From Chryseobacterium ureilyticum (GTDB taxonomy: Bacteria > Bacteroidota > Bacteroidia > Flavobacteriales > Weeksellaceae), in the NCBI RefSeq assembly GCF_900156735.1, contig NZ_FTOL01000002.1:708915-772914 (forward strand): DNA of 64,000 nt. The letters run 5' to 3'. Shown here piece by piece: positions 50,818 through 58,782 of this stretch. Every line of letters begins with the position of its first letter. The first letter of the stretch is position 1. The notes under the pieces were generated by a model. The model ran no database searches and was not told the DNA's origin. It was given only the letters and a program-made list of their open reading frames with translations. A program made the position numbers and the translations under genes.

Positions 50818-53166
50818 ATGAACAGAAGAGAATTTTTAGAAAAATCAAGTATTTTATTAGCCGGATTAGGAACTTCAAGTGTTCTTCATCCTTCTATTTT
50901 AAAGGCATTAGCCATTGAACCCGCTGCCGAATCCACTTTTTATGATGCTGAGCACGTTGTTATTCTGATGCAGGAAAACCGCTCATTCGATCATGCTTTT
51001 GGGGCGCTTAAAGGAGTAAGAGGATTTTTAGATAAGAGAACTTTTATAAAACCGGATGGTCATTCTGCGTTCTTTCAAAAGGGAAATAACGGACAGTATG
51101 CAGCTCCTGCACGCCTGGATCTGAGAAACACCAAATCTACATGGATGAGCTCTCTTCCCCACTCATGGGATAATCAGCAGCATGCATTGAATAAAGGAAA
51201 ATATGATCAATGGCTTCAGGCAAAAGCTTCGGGCAATAAAGATTATAAAAATATTCCGCTTACATTGGGATATTACAACCGTGAAGATCTTCCGTTTTAT
51301 TACCAGCTGGCGGATGCTTTCACGATATTTGATCAATATTTCTGTTCTTCATTGACAGGAACCACGCCTAACAGATTATTTCTTTGGTCTGGAACATTAA
51401 GAGAACAGCAAAACGGAAAGGTAAAAGCCAACGTCGTTAATGAAAATATTGATTACGATAAGGCAAAACAGGCAAAGTGGAAAAGTTTCCCTGAGATTTT
51501 AGAGGAACAGAATGTATCATGGCGTATTTATCAGAACGAGATCAGTCTTCCGAAAGGATTATCTGGAGAACAGGAAGCCTGGTTAAGTAACTTCACAGAC
51601 AATCCGATTGAATGGTTTGAAAAGTATAATGTAAAGTTTTCAAAAGGATATTATGAAAATATTCCTAACATGATTTCTTCTTTAAAAAAGGAAATCGAGA
51701 AAAATCCTGCTCAAAAGGAAAGATTGGAAAAGATTATTGCAGAACTTAAGGACGATCAGGTAAAATATCATCCCGATAATTATTCCAAGCTTTCTCAAAA
51801 GGAAAAAAATCTACACGAAAAAGCGTTTACAACCAATCGTAATGATCCTGATTATCACAATCTGGAAATCGGAAAGGATGAAAACGGAGAAAGACTGGTT
51901 GTTCCAAAAGGAGATGTTTTATTCCAGTTCCGTAAGGATGTGGAAGAGAAAAAGCTTCCGTTGGTTTCATGGCTGGTAGCTCCTGAACATTTCTCTGATC
52001 ATCCTGGTTCACCATGGTATGGTGCGTGGTATATTTCTGAAGTTTTGAATATATTAACAAAAGATCCTGAAACATGGAAAAAGACGATTTTCATCATCAA
52101 TTATGATGAGAATGACGGATATTTTGATCATGTTCTTCCCTTCGCTCCACCAATGAATCCAAGCCAACCTGTTGACATGAATGGAAAAGAAGGTGTAGAA
52201 TATGTAAACAAATCTCAGGAATATATGTCTGATCCTAAGCTTAAGGATTATGAAAAGACAGAAGGAACTGTTGGACTTGGTTACAGAGTACCGATGATCA
52301 TTGCTTCCCCTTGGACTAAAGGAGGTTTTGTAAACTCTGAGGTATCTGATCATACTTCTGTATTACAATTCCTGGAGAAATTCATCATGAAAAAATATAG
52401 TAAAGATGTTCATGTTGACAATATAAGCGATTGGAGAAGAGCAATATGCGGAGATCTTATTTCTGCTTTCAATACTCCTAATATAAAGGCTCCACAGATG
52501 AATTATATTGATCAGAAAGATTTTGCAAAGACTATCAACTCTGCGAAAAACAAACCTGTTCCTAATCTGAAATGGTATTCCGAAAATGAATTGAATGATC
52601 ATCTTCTTGAGGTTCAGGAAAGAGGAATAAAACCATCCAACCCGCTTCCGTATAACTTCCATGTCAATTTAGAAGGGAATCAAATTAAAATGGCTAATCT
52701 TAAAGATAATGGAGTTCCGTTACTTCTTTATGACAGAACTAAGTTTAATGATACAACTGCCTATCATTTTTCATACGCTTTATATTCAAAGCAAGAGCTG
52801 TCACATTCTGTACATTCAGAAGCTTATGATTACGAAGTTTTTGGTCCGAATGGCTTTTTCAGGAAATTCAAGGGGAATAATATCCCTGAAATGAGTATTA
52901 TTTTAGTTAATAATCCATCAAAAAATCAAATTGAATTTATTTTCAAGAATCCCAAAAAGGGAAATATCAGTTTAACAATGGAAAATTTCTACGAGAAAAG
53001 TAAAAGAACTTTTTCTATACAAAAGCCGGAAGAAAAAATGATTATTGATCTTGGTAAGAATAAAGGCTGGTATGATATTAAAATAGCTACAAACAGCAAC
53101 ACATGGCACTTTTCAGGAAGAATAGAAACTGGAAAAGTTTCGGTTTCTGATCCTCATTGGGCATAA
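50818..53166 (+). CDS. Phosphocholine-specific phospholipase C
   Basis: The 782-residue protein is the acid-phosphatase-related phospholipase C family (as in Pseudomonas PlcH/PlcN and Acinetobacter). It starts with a twin-arginine-type signal: MNRREFLEKSSILLAGLG. The catalytic domain begins VVILMQENRSFDHAFG (53-59 is ENRSFDH) and contains LTLGYYNREDLPFYYQLADAF and the SLTGTTPNRLFLWSG box. VSDHTSVLQFLEKF marks its C-terminal metal site. Residues ~620-782 are two PLC C-terminal (DUF756-type) domains. It would release phosphocholine from phosphatidylcholine or sphingomyelin outside the inner membrane. A terminator follows at 53190. Confidence 0.95.
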   Translation: MNRREFLEKSSILLAGLGTSSVLHPSILKALAIEPAAESTFYDAEHVVILMQENRSFDHAFGALKGVRGFLDKRTFIKPDGHSAFFQKGNNGQYAAPARLDLRNTKSTWMSSLPHSWDNQQHALNKGKYDQWLQAKASGNKDYKNIPLTLGYYNREDLPFYYQLADAFTIFDQYFCSSLTGTTPNRLFLWSGTLREQQNGKVKANVVNENIDYDKAKQAKWKSFPEILEEQNVSWRIYQNEISLPKGLSGEQEAWLSNFTDNPIEWFEKYNVKFSKGYYENIPNMISSLKKEIEKNPAQKERLEKIIAELKDDQVKYHPDNYSKLSQKEKNLHEKAFTTNRNDPDYHNLEIGKDENGERLVVPKGDVLFQFRKDVEEKKLPLVSWLVAPEHFSDHPGSPWYGAWYISEVLNILTKDPETWKKTIFIINYDENDGYFDHVLPFAPPMNPSQPVDMNGKEGVEYVNKSQEYMSDPKLKDYEKTEGTVGLGYRVPMIIASPWTKGGFVNSEVSDHTSVLQFLEKFIMKKYSKDVHVDNISDWRRAICGDLISAFNTPNIKAPQMNYIDQKDFAKTINSAKNKPVPNLKWYSENELNDHLLEVQERGIKPSNPLPYNFHVNLEGNQIKMANLKDNGVPLLLYDRTKFNDTTAYHFSYALYSKQELSHSVHSEAYDYEVFGPNGFFRKFKGNNIPEMSIILVNNPSKNQIEFIFKNPKKGNISLTMENFYEKSKRTFSIQKPEEKMIIDLGKNKGWYDIKIATNSNTWHFSGRIETGKVSVSDPHWA

Positions 53167-53189
53167 AAATAATTTCAAAAAAAGAAGAG

Positions 53190-53218
53190 AAATCCTGCAC
53201 ACTTTGTGCAGGATTTTT
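53190..53218 (+). terminator. Terminator of the phospholipase C gene
   Basis: AAATCCTGCACA pairs with TGTGCAGGATTT over CTT, then TTTTTT. Confidence 0.92.
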
Positions 53219-53352
53219 TATTTTCAAAACTATAATAATTCACAATTATATATCCCAAAAAAGATCAAATAATCAACAATATAAAAATTATTATAAATTT
53301 ATTTCATATTATATTGATTTTAATTATATTCACCTAACTAATTATCAGCATC

Positions 53353-53919
53353 ATGAAAAAACTAAAATTAACGATTGCAATGTCTTTATTTGCAGTTGCT
53401 GTATCTGGAAATTTAAGTGCCCAGGATAACAATACCGATAATCATACGATCACAATTTCTATTCCTGAAGTTGCACTGGTAGACATTGAACCTGCCGCTA
53501 CAAAAAATATTACACTTGGATTCTCTGCTCCTACAGAAGCTGGTAACGCTATTATTCCAAGTGCAGCTAATAATACACTATGGCTTAACTATTCTTCCAT
53601 CAAATCTGCTGCACATCCTACACGTAAGGTAACGGTGAGTCTCAATAAAGTCATTCCCGGAGTAGATATTTATGTGACAGCTGCGTCTGCAACCGGATCA
53701 GGAGGCGGTCTTCAAGGTAATTCCGCAGGTCTTCTTACATTGAATGCTACAGATCAAACAATTATTTCAGGGATAGGAAGTGCCTATACAGGAAATGGTG
53801 CCAATAACGGACATAATCTTACGTATGCTCTTGCTGCCGGAAGTGGTGCAATCTATGACAATCTAGAGGCTACAGCAGTTGGCTCAGTAACTGTTACGTA
53901 TACAATATTAGATAACTAG
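53353..53919 (+). CDS. Putative fibre subunit 1, exported beta-rich protein
   Basis: This 188-residue protein has a signal peptide (cleaved near LSAQ24). The mature part starts with an alternating strand (NHTITISIPEVALVDIEP) and has FSAPTEAGN, then IISGIGSAYTGNGANNGHNL, and ends with the strand SVTVTYTILDN. The protein at 57572 shares DxEP, FTAPTEAGN and SGIGGAYTGNGANNGH and a similar C-terminal strand, so they are paralogues. The alternating N-terminal strand would suit donor-strand exchange in fibre assembly. It is the first gene of the locus and is followed by an imperfect terminator hairpin (53951), consistent with a major subunit made in excess. No homology search was run; the role is inferred. 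Confidence 0.65.
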   Translation: MKKLKLTIAMSLFAVAVSGNLSAQDNNTDNHTITISIPEVALVDIEPAATKNITLGFSAPTEAGNAIIPSAANNTLWLNYSSIKSAAHPTRKVTVSLNKVIPGVDIYVTAASATGSGGGLQGNSAGLLTLNATDQTIISGIGSAYTGNGANNGHNLTYALAAGSGAIYDNLEATAVGSVTVTYTILDN

Positions 53920-53950
53920 TATTCACTAGATTTTATCCCGATCCATATTC

Positions 53951-53991
53951 AAAAACAAGGAGAAATTGTCTTTCAGTTTCTTCCTGTTTTT
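53951..53991 (+). terminator. Imperfect terminator after subunit 1
   Basis: AAAAACAAGGAGAAA pairs with TTTCTTCCTGTTTTT with two mismatches over an ~11-base loop. A weak terminator here would lower expression of the downstream chaperone and usher-like genes relative to the subunit. Confidence 0.55.
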
Positions 53992-54028
53992 GTATTTATT
54001 TTAATCATTTAACTCTATACATTACATA

Positions 54029-54829
54029 ATGACAAAGCGTATCCTTCTTTTGGTCACCCTGATATTACAGTTCAGCTTTTTACATGCCGGCATTGTGATT
54101 CTCAACGGGCTTACGCATTCCTACAAAATAGAAAACGGAAAGGTTTATAAAGGAAAAATAGCTATTGAAAATACAGATACTCATCCTCAAAGTGTAAAAT
54201 TGTTTTTACAGGACTTTACTTATCATGCAGACGGAACAAACAATTATACTGCCATAAAAACAAACAAAAGAACCAATGGGGAATGGATTAAACTAAATAC
54301 CAACCTAATTACGCTTAAAGGGAAAGAAAAAACAGAGGTATTTTATGAAATTACAGTACCCAATCAGATAATAGATCCCGGAAGCTACTGGAGCGTACTG
54401 ATTGTAGAACCTGTAGAGGATATAAAACCTAGTGATAAAAAAATCGGGGTCAATATTAGTTCTATGATACGCTATGCGATTCAAATTATTACAGATTTCG
54501 AAACTGAACAAGCAAAGCCAGACCTGAAATTTGAAAGTGTAAAGGTAGAGAAAGAAGAAGGTAGACAAACTGTAAAAATTGCAATAGCCAATAACGGTAA
54601 CCTCTATTGTAAACCCACAGCTTCCATTGAAATCTACAACCGTAAAACAGGAGAAAAAATAGGAACTTACTCAAGTTTAACTATGGGTTTGTTGCCTTCT
54701 ACATCAAAAATTTTCCCTATCGATATCAGTAAAGTCCCACCGGATAAATACAACGCAACTATAATGACAACCGATGAAGAAGAGAATGCATTTGCACTCA
54801 ATGTGGAACTAGAAGTAAAAAATGATTAG
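54029..54829 (+). CDS. Periplasmic PapD-like or DUF916-like chaperone
   Basis: The 266-residue protein has a signal peptide (MTKRILLLVTLILQFSFLHA). Its mature part looks like two consecutive Ig-like domains: the first (22-145) begins LTHSYKIENGKVYKGKIAIEN and includes EVFYEITVPNQIIDPGSYWS; the second (160-260) has KPDLKFESVKVEKEEGRQTV and KIAIANNGNLYCKPTA. Two Ig-like domains with an exposed edge strand are the layout of pilus chaperones; DUF916 proteins of Gram-positive bacteria are similar. It overlaps the barrel gene by eight bases. The name chaperone is an inference from layout and neighbours. Confidence 0.55.
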   Translation: MTKRILLLVTLILQFSFLHAGIVILNGLTHSYKIENGKVYKGKIAIENTDTHPQSVKLFLQDFTYHADGTNNYTAIKTNKRTNGEWIKLNTNLITLKGKEKTEVFYEITVPNQIIDPGSYWSVLIVEPVEDIKPSDKKIGVNISSMIRYAIQIITDFETEQAKPDLKFESVKVEKEEGRQTVKIAIANNGNLYCKPTASIEIYNRKTGEKIGTYSSLTMGLLPSTSKIFPIDISKVPPDKYNATIMTTDEEENAFALNVELEVKND

Positions 54830-57575
54830 AACCTGGACATTATTTATAATTATACTCTTATTTCCGGTAATTACTTTTTCTCAGAACCAGTCTGAACGAT
54901 TGATTAGTAAAAAAGATAGCCTTATGCCGGGAATGTCTACTTCTATTCCCTTCACTCTGGAAAATAATTCTGCTGAAAATAAAATATATGATATTTCAGC
55001 TACAACATCAAGTCCTCACATTACTCCTATTTTAGCAAAAGGAGAATTTCAAATTAATGCACACCAAACTTCTGTATATCTTGCTCCTGTTCGTATTGCA
55101 GGGGAGACAGCACAAGGTAATTATACAATTACTTTACAGATTACAGACCGCGAGAGTGGAATATCTTTGGTGAAAAATTCAACGATTACTATATCCGCAA
55201 GCAGAAAAATTTCCCTTACTGCATTAAATTCTCCTGAATTCATCAGAGCCGGAGAGACCATCCGTTCATCGTTTTTATTAAAAAACATTGGCAATATCAC
55301 TGAAAACATTGTTCTTGGCAGCAGAAACGGAATCGTTGATGATGATCATCTGCTGACATTGGAACCCAACGAATCAAAGGTAATCACAGTTCATAAAGTA
55401 ACCAGTCCTGATCTTCCGCAAAATGAATTTCAAAATCTAAATCTTTCAGTATATTCAAAAGACAATCCTAAGGAAACTCAGGATGTGTATGTAAGCACAC
55501 AAGTTATCTCGATCAAGCCCTCCGAATCGGATATATATCACAGGCTTCCTATTGTAGCTTCTCTTTCTTTCATCGGAATGAAAAATATGGGAATTTACAA
55601 GGATGGTTTTCAGGGAGAAATATACGGAAAGGGAAGTTTAGATAAAGACAATAAACATCAAATTGAATTTCATGCCGCTACTCATAGCCCTATTGAGCTC
55701 AATACATTTACGCAATATGAAGAATATTTTGTAAACTATAAAAGGGATAAACTTTTCATTCATTTAGGTGATAAAACGTATTCGTCTTCCTATTTGACGG
55801 AATTTGCACGATACGGACGAGGAGCAGAAATCCGCTATGATTTCAATAAAGTAAGCTTAGGAGCCTTCTATAATCGTCCTCGTTTTTTCAGGGATATTAA
55901 GGATGAGCTTAATATTTATTCAACATTTAAAATCCGAAAACAGTCTGAAATTACTGCCGGATACCTTTACAAAACGCCTATGAAGGAGGAAGGGAATTTC
56001 AGAAATACACAATTAGATTCTGAAGCTCATCTCCCTTATACAAAGGCAAAAGTTAAAATTTCAAAAAACATAAGTCTTTCCGGAGAATTTTCCTACAGTA
56101 CCACGAAGGATAGGGAAGGGACAGCTTATATGGCACAAGCTGATATCAATTTTGATAAAATCAACGGGAATTTAATCTATATGAAAGCCAGCCCTGAATT
56201 TGCAGGATATTTCACCAATACCAGTACTGTAAGCGGATACATCCAGTACAGGTTATCTAAAAAAATCAATGTTTTTGCTAACTATATACAGGACGCTAAA
56301 AATTTTCAAAGGGATACTTTATTTCTGGCAGCTCCTTACAGAAAGTATTTTCAATATGGTGTACAATATAAATATCTGCCGAGCGGATCTATCATGGTTA
56401 ATAACGGTTATCAAAAATATCAGGATCGTTTAGAACCCAAACAGTTTGATTATTACGAACGTTTTTTTAGAATCACTGTAGATCAGCGTATTGGGATATT
56501 TCAGATTAATATTAACGGACAATTTGGAAAAACGGACAATTATCTGACAGGTTTTAACGGTAATTCAAGTTTATATACGGCTAATCTTTCTATTGAAAAA
56601 TTCAAAACTTTGTTTAGCATTTATGGAAGTTATGGAAGTACTTCAAGGTATCAACTGCAAAATCAAAAGCAGCTGTATTATGGAGCAAGAGTTTTCAGTA
56701 GATTTACTGATAAAACAAGCTTAAGTATTTTCTATCAGAACAACTATATTCCCGAAGAATACTTTAAAGACAGAAATTTATTTGAGCTTATATACCATCA
56801 ACAGCTATTTCCAGGAAATTCACTGGATTTTTCAGGCAGGTATTCCTTGCAGCGTGGAGAAATAGGAGATAAAGATTTCATATTCTCGATGCGCTATACA
56901 TGGAGTCCCAATATTCCGATACAAAAAATTGCAGAATACACTTCTCTATCAGGAAATATAAGCAATCTCGGCATAAAAAAAACAGAAGGTATCAGATTAA
57001 TGCTGGGCAGCTATCTATCTGTGACAGACAAAGAAGGAAATTATATGTTTAAGAATGTAATTCCCGGGAATTACTTCCTTGAAATAGATCGCTCAACTAC
57101 TGAGATCAATGATATTCCAACAGTTGTTTTTCCTGCAGCGTTATCTCTTCTTAACAAAGAGAATGTTTTTAATTTCGGAATAACTACTGCAGCCAATATC
57201 CAAGGGCATATTCATCTTGCAGAAAACCTTGAAAAAGATCAGACAGATATTGAAACATTACAGAATAAAACGGGGAAAAAGAAAAGAGAAAGCATTATTA
57301 TAGAAGCGATCAGCAATGATCAGACCTTCCGTAAGATCTGTTTCATAGATGAAGATTTTGATTTTACTTATCTCCGACCTGGCGATTGGTCTCTTAAGCT
57401 TTATAGAAATGGTCTGGATAAACTTTATAAGATTTTAACTGATAAATTCCAGTTTACCTTAAAATCAGGAGAGATAAAAAAAATAAATGTTCAGATTGTT
57501 AAGCAAAAGAGAGAAATCAAATACCAACAGGAATCCCTGAAAGTAGGATATAATGAAATAAAAAATAAGAAATGA
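54822..57575 (+). CDS. Usher-like outer-membrane barrel protein with Ig-like and regulatory domains
   Basis: The 917-residue protein has a signal peptide (to about ITFSQ20), then two NEW3/Ig-like domains (about 30-125 and 130-225; SMPGMSTSIPFTLENNS, then FIRAGETIRSSFLLKNIGN). From about 235 to 700 it is a series of amphipathic strands ending in aromatic residues (GLGDKTYSSSYLTEF-like pairs, EFSYSTTKD, IYMKASPEFAGYF, SIYGSYGST), which fits a barrel. A CarboxypepD_reg/SdrD-B-like domain follows (SLSGNISNLGI, TDKEGNYMFKNVIPGNYFLEI; ~710-775), then a ~130-residue C-terminal domain. Barrel plus plug-like and C-terminal beta domains resembles fimbrial ushers, though sequence similarity to FimD is not evident. 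The gene overlaps subunit 2 by four bases (ATGA). Confidence 0.6.
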   Translation: MIRTWTLFIIILLFPVITFSQNQSERLISKKDSLMPGMSTSIPFTLENNSAENKIYDISATTSSPHITPILAKGEFQINAHQTSVYLAPVRIAGETAQGNYTITLQITDRESGISLVKNSTITISASRKISLTALNSPEFIRAGETIRSSFLLKNIGNITENIVLGSRNGIVDDDHLLTLEPNESKVITVHKVTSPDLPQNEFQNLNLSVYSKDNPKETQDVYVSTQVISIKPSESDIYHRLPIVASLSFIGMKNMGIYKDGFQGEIYGKGSLDKDNKHQIEFHAATHSPIELNTFTQYEEYFVNYKRDKLFIHLGDKTYSSSYLTEFARYGRGAEIRYDFNKVSLGAFYNRPRFFRDIKDELNIYSTFKIRKQSEITAGYLYKTPMKEEGNFRNTQLDSEAHLPYTKAKVKISKNISLSGEFSYSTTKDREGTAYMAQADINFDKINGNLIYMKASPEFAGYFTNTSTVSGYIQYRLSKKINVFANYIQDAKNFQRDTLFLAAPYRKYFQYGVQYKYLPSGSIMVNNGYQKYQDRLEPKQFDYYERFFRITVDQRIGIFQININGQFGKTDNYLTGFNGNSSLYTANLSIEKFKTLFSIYGSYGSTSRYQLQNQKQLYYGARVFSRFTDKTSLSIFYQNNYIPEEYFKDRNLFELIYHQQLFPGNSLDFSGRYSLQRGEIGDKDFIFSMRYTWSPNIPIQKIAEYTSLSGNISNLGIKKTEGIRLMLGSYLSVTDKEGNYMFKNVIPGNYFLEIDRSTTEINDIPTVVFPAALSLLNKENVFNFGITTAANIQGHIHLAENLEKDQTDIETLQNKTGKKKRESIIIEAISNDQTFRKICFIDEDFDFTYLRPGDWSLKLYRNGLDKLYKILTDKFQFTLKSGEIKKINVQIVKQKREIKYQQESLKVGYNEIKNKK

Positions 57576-58093
57576 TTTTGAAGCGCGCTATAATATTAAC
57601 CACTTTCATTCTATCCGGATTGTTGTATTCTCAGGCTACTGTTACTCTTACATTACCTGTAGTGACTTTGATGGATGTAGAACCTACCGGAAACATTACG
57701 CTGAACTTTACAGCACCTACTGAAGCAGGAAATCCTCTGGGAAACCCAACTCCCAATACTTCAAAATGGATTAATTATACTTCAGCCATTACTTCAGGTG
57801 GCGCTACCAGAAAAATAACGGCTGCTGTGAATCAGGTTATTTCCGGAGTGAATATCAGACTACAGGCTGCTGCTGCATCCGGAGCAGGAGGTGGAACATT
57901 GGGAACTCCATCAGCACAGGTTACTCTTACAACCACACCTGTTACAATTATCAGCGGAATTGGTGGAGCTTATACGGGTAATGGGGCAAATAACGGGCAT
58001 CGTCTTACCATTTCCCTCGTCCCAAGCACCTATGCTAATTTAGCCAAACAAGACAATATATCTGTAACAATCGTGTATACCATCACAGAATAA
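57572..58093 (+). CDS. Putative fibre subunit 2
   Basis: This 173-residue protein has a signal peptide (MILKRAIILTTFILSGLLYSQ). The mature part starts ATVTLTLPVVTLMDVEP, an alternating hydrophobic strand, then FTAPTEAGNPLGNPTPN, ISGIGGAYTGNGANNGHRL, and ends VTIVYTITE. It is a paralogue of the protein at 53353, sharing four sequence blocks. Its start overlaps the usher-like gene (ATGA), so it is translated from the same message. It is probably a minor subunit. The role is inferred from context. Confidence 0.65.
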   Translation: MILKRAIILTTFILSGLLYSQATVTLTLPVVTLMDVEPTGNITLNFTAPTEAGNPLGNPTPNTSKWINYTSAITSGGATRKITAAVNQVISGVNIRLQAAAASGAGGGTLGTPSAQVTLTTTPVTIISGIGGAYTGNGANNGHRLTISLVPSTYANLAKQDNISVTIVYTITE

Positions 58094-58101
58094 AAAATGA
58101 A

Positions 58102-58677
58102 ATGAAAATCAATAACCATTATATCAGAAACATTTTCTTACAAAGGAATCTTTATATTATTTTTTTAATAATGGGTTCTTTCTTTGACGCTCAGACGGTA
58201 AATGTTTCGGGAAACTGGTCACCTGTTATTCCTGCTATTACCGAAGCAGGAAATAATTATGCAGGAACTTATGACAATACCACTACTACACCTACAACAA
58301 TCACTTTATCCGGAACGTTACCCGGTTCTTTCCTTAATCTTCTTTCAAGTTCTGGCGCAAAAATGACAATGCGCTACACCCCCAACCCCTGGAATAATTC
58401 ATTAACTCTTTCTGCAAGAAGAACTGGAGGATCAACAACAATACATGGAGTTTGCGTCCTTTGCACATCAGCTATCAATGGAGGAACTACTTATATCCCC
58501 ATATCGCAGACTGCTGATGTAACGTTTTTAACTTTTACCTTTAGTGGTCTTTTAGGACTTGGGAATAGTGTAAGTTTCGCTGATGTCAACTTAATTTTAC
58601 AGTTAGCAGGAGTTTCTGTAACAGTTCCAGCCAGTACGTATAGCGCCCGTGTGGTTTTCACCATCGTTGCCAATTAA
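58102..58677 (+). CDS. Putative fibre subunit 3 or tip protein
   Basis: The 191-residue protein has a short basic leader and a signal-anchor-like stretch (IFLQRNLYIIFLIMGSFFDAQ). The mature part begins TVNVSGNWSPVIPAITEAGNNY and keeps the EAGN motif of the other two subunits. Residues 70-120 include two Cys (GVCVLCTSA) that may form a disulfide. The C-terminal strand ARVVFTIVAN resembles the terminal strands of subunits 1 and 2. Its divergence suggests an adhesive tip or capping subunit. It starts nine bases after subunit 2 and is the last gene of the operon. Confidence 0.6.
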   Translation: MKINNHYIRNIFLQRNLYIIFLIMGSFFDAQTVNVSGNWSPVIPAITEAGNNYAGTYDNTTTTPTTITLSGTLPGSFLNLLSSSGAKMTMRYTPNPWNNSLTLSARRTGGSTTIHGVCVLCTSAINGGTTYIPISQTADVTFLTFTFSGLLGLGNSVSFADVNLILQLAGVSVTVPASTYSARVVFTIVAN

Positions 58678-58699
58678 TGTAATTGGAAATCATAAATTT

Positions 58700-58725
58700 T
58701 TGATCATTAAAATTTTAATGATCAA
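58700..58725 (+). repeat. Perfect 26-bp palindrome
   Basis: TTGATCATTAAAA is followed by its exact reverse complement. It lies 23 bases after the end of the subunit 3 gene and next to a bidirectional terminator. No T-run follows on the plus strand, so it is not itself a typical terminator. Confidence 0.8.
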
Positions 58726-58726
58726 T

Positions 58727-58768
58727 AAAAAAACAATCCTTCCCAAAATTTGGAAAGGATTGTTTTTT
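58727..58768. terminator. Bidirectional terminator between converging operons
   Basis: AAAACAATCCTT pairs with AAGGATTGTTTT, with CCAAA/TTTGG inside. T-runs on both strands serve the fibre operon (plus) and SusD pair C (minus). Confidence 0.88.
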
Positions 58769-58782
58769 AAAGCATATTCAAT

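Noticed and set aside
50697..50918. A 73-codon plus-strand frame across the SusD-PLC junction
   Set aside because: It overlaps both neighbours in another frame and covers the hairpin at 50761.
53157..53429. A 90-codon plus-strand frame spanning the phospholipase end and subunit 1 start
   Set aside because: It crosses a strong terminator (53190) and overlaps a gene with a proper signal peptide in another frame.
54029..57575. WxL-type cell-wall system or a polysaccharide exporter as explanation for the chaperone/barrel pair
   Set aside because: The barrel and outer-membrane signals do not suit a Gram-positive WxL system, and there is no Wzx, glycosyltransferase or OPX-domain gene near. DUF916 similarity of the chaperone remains possible.
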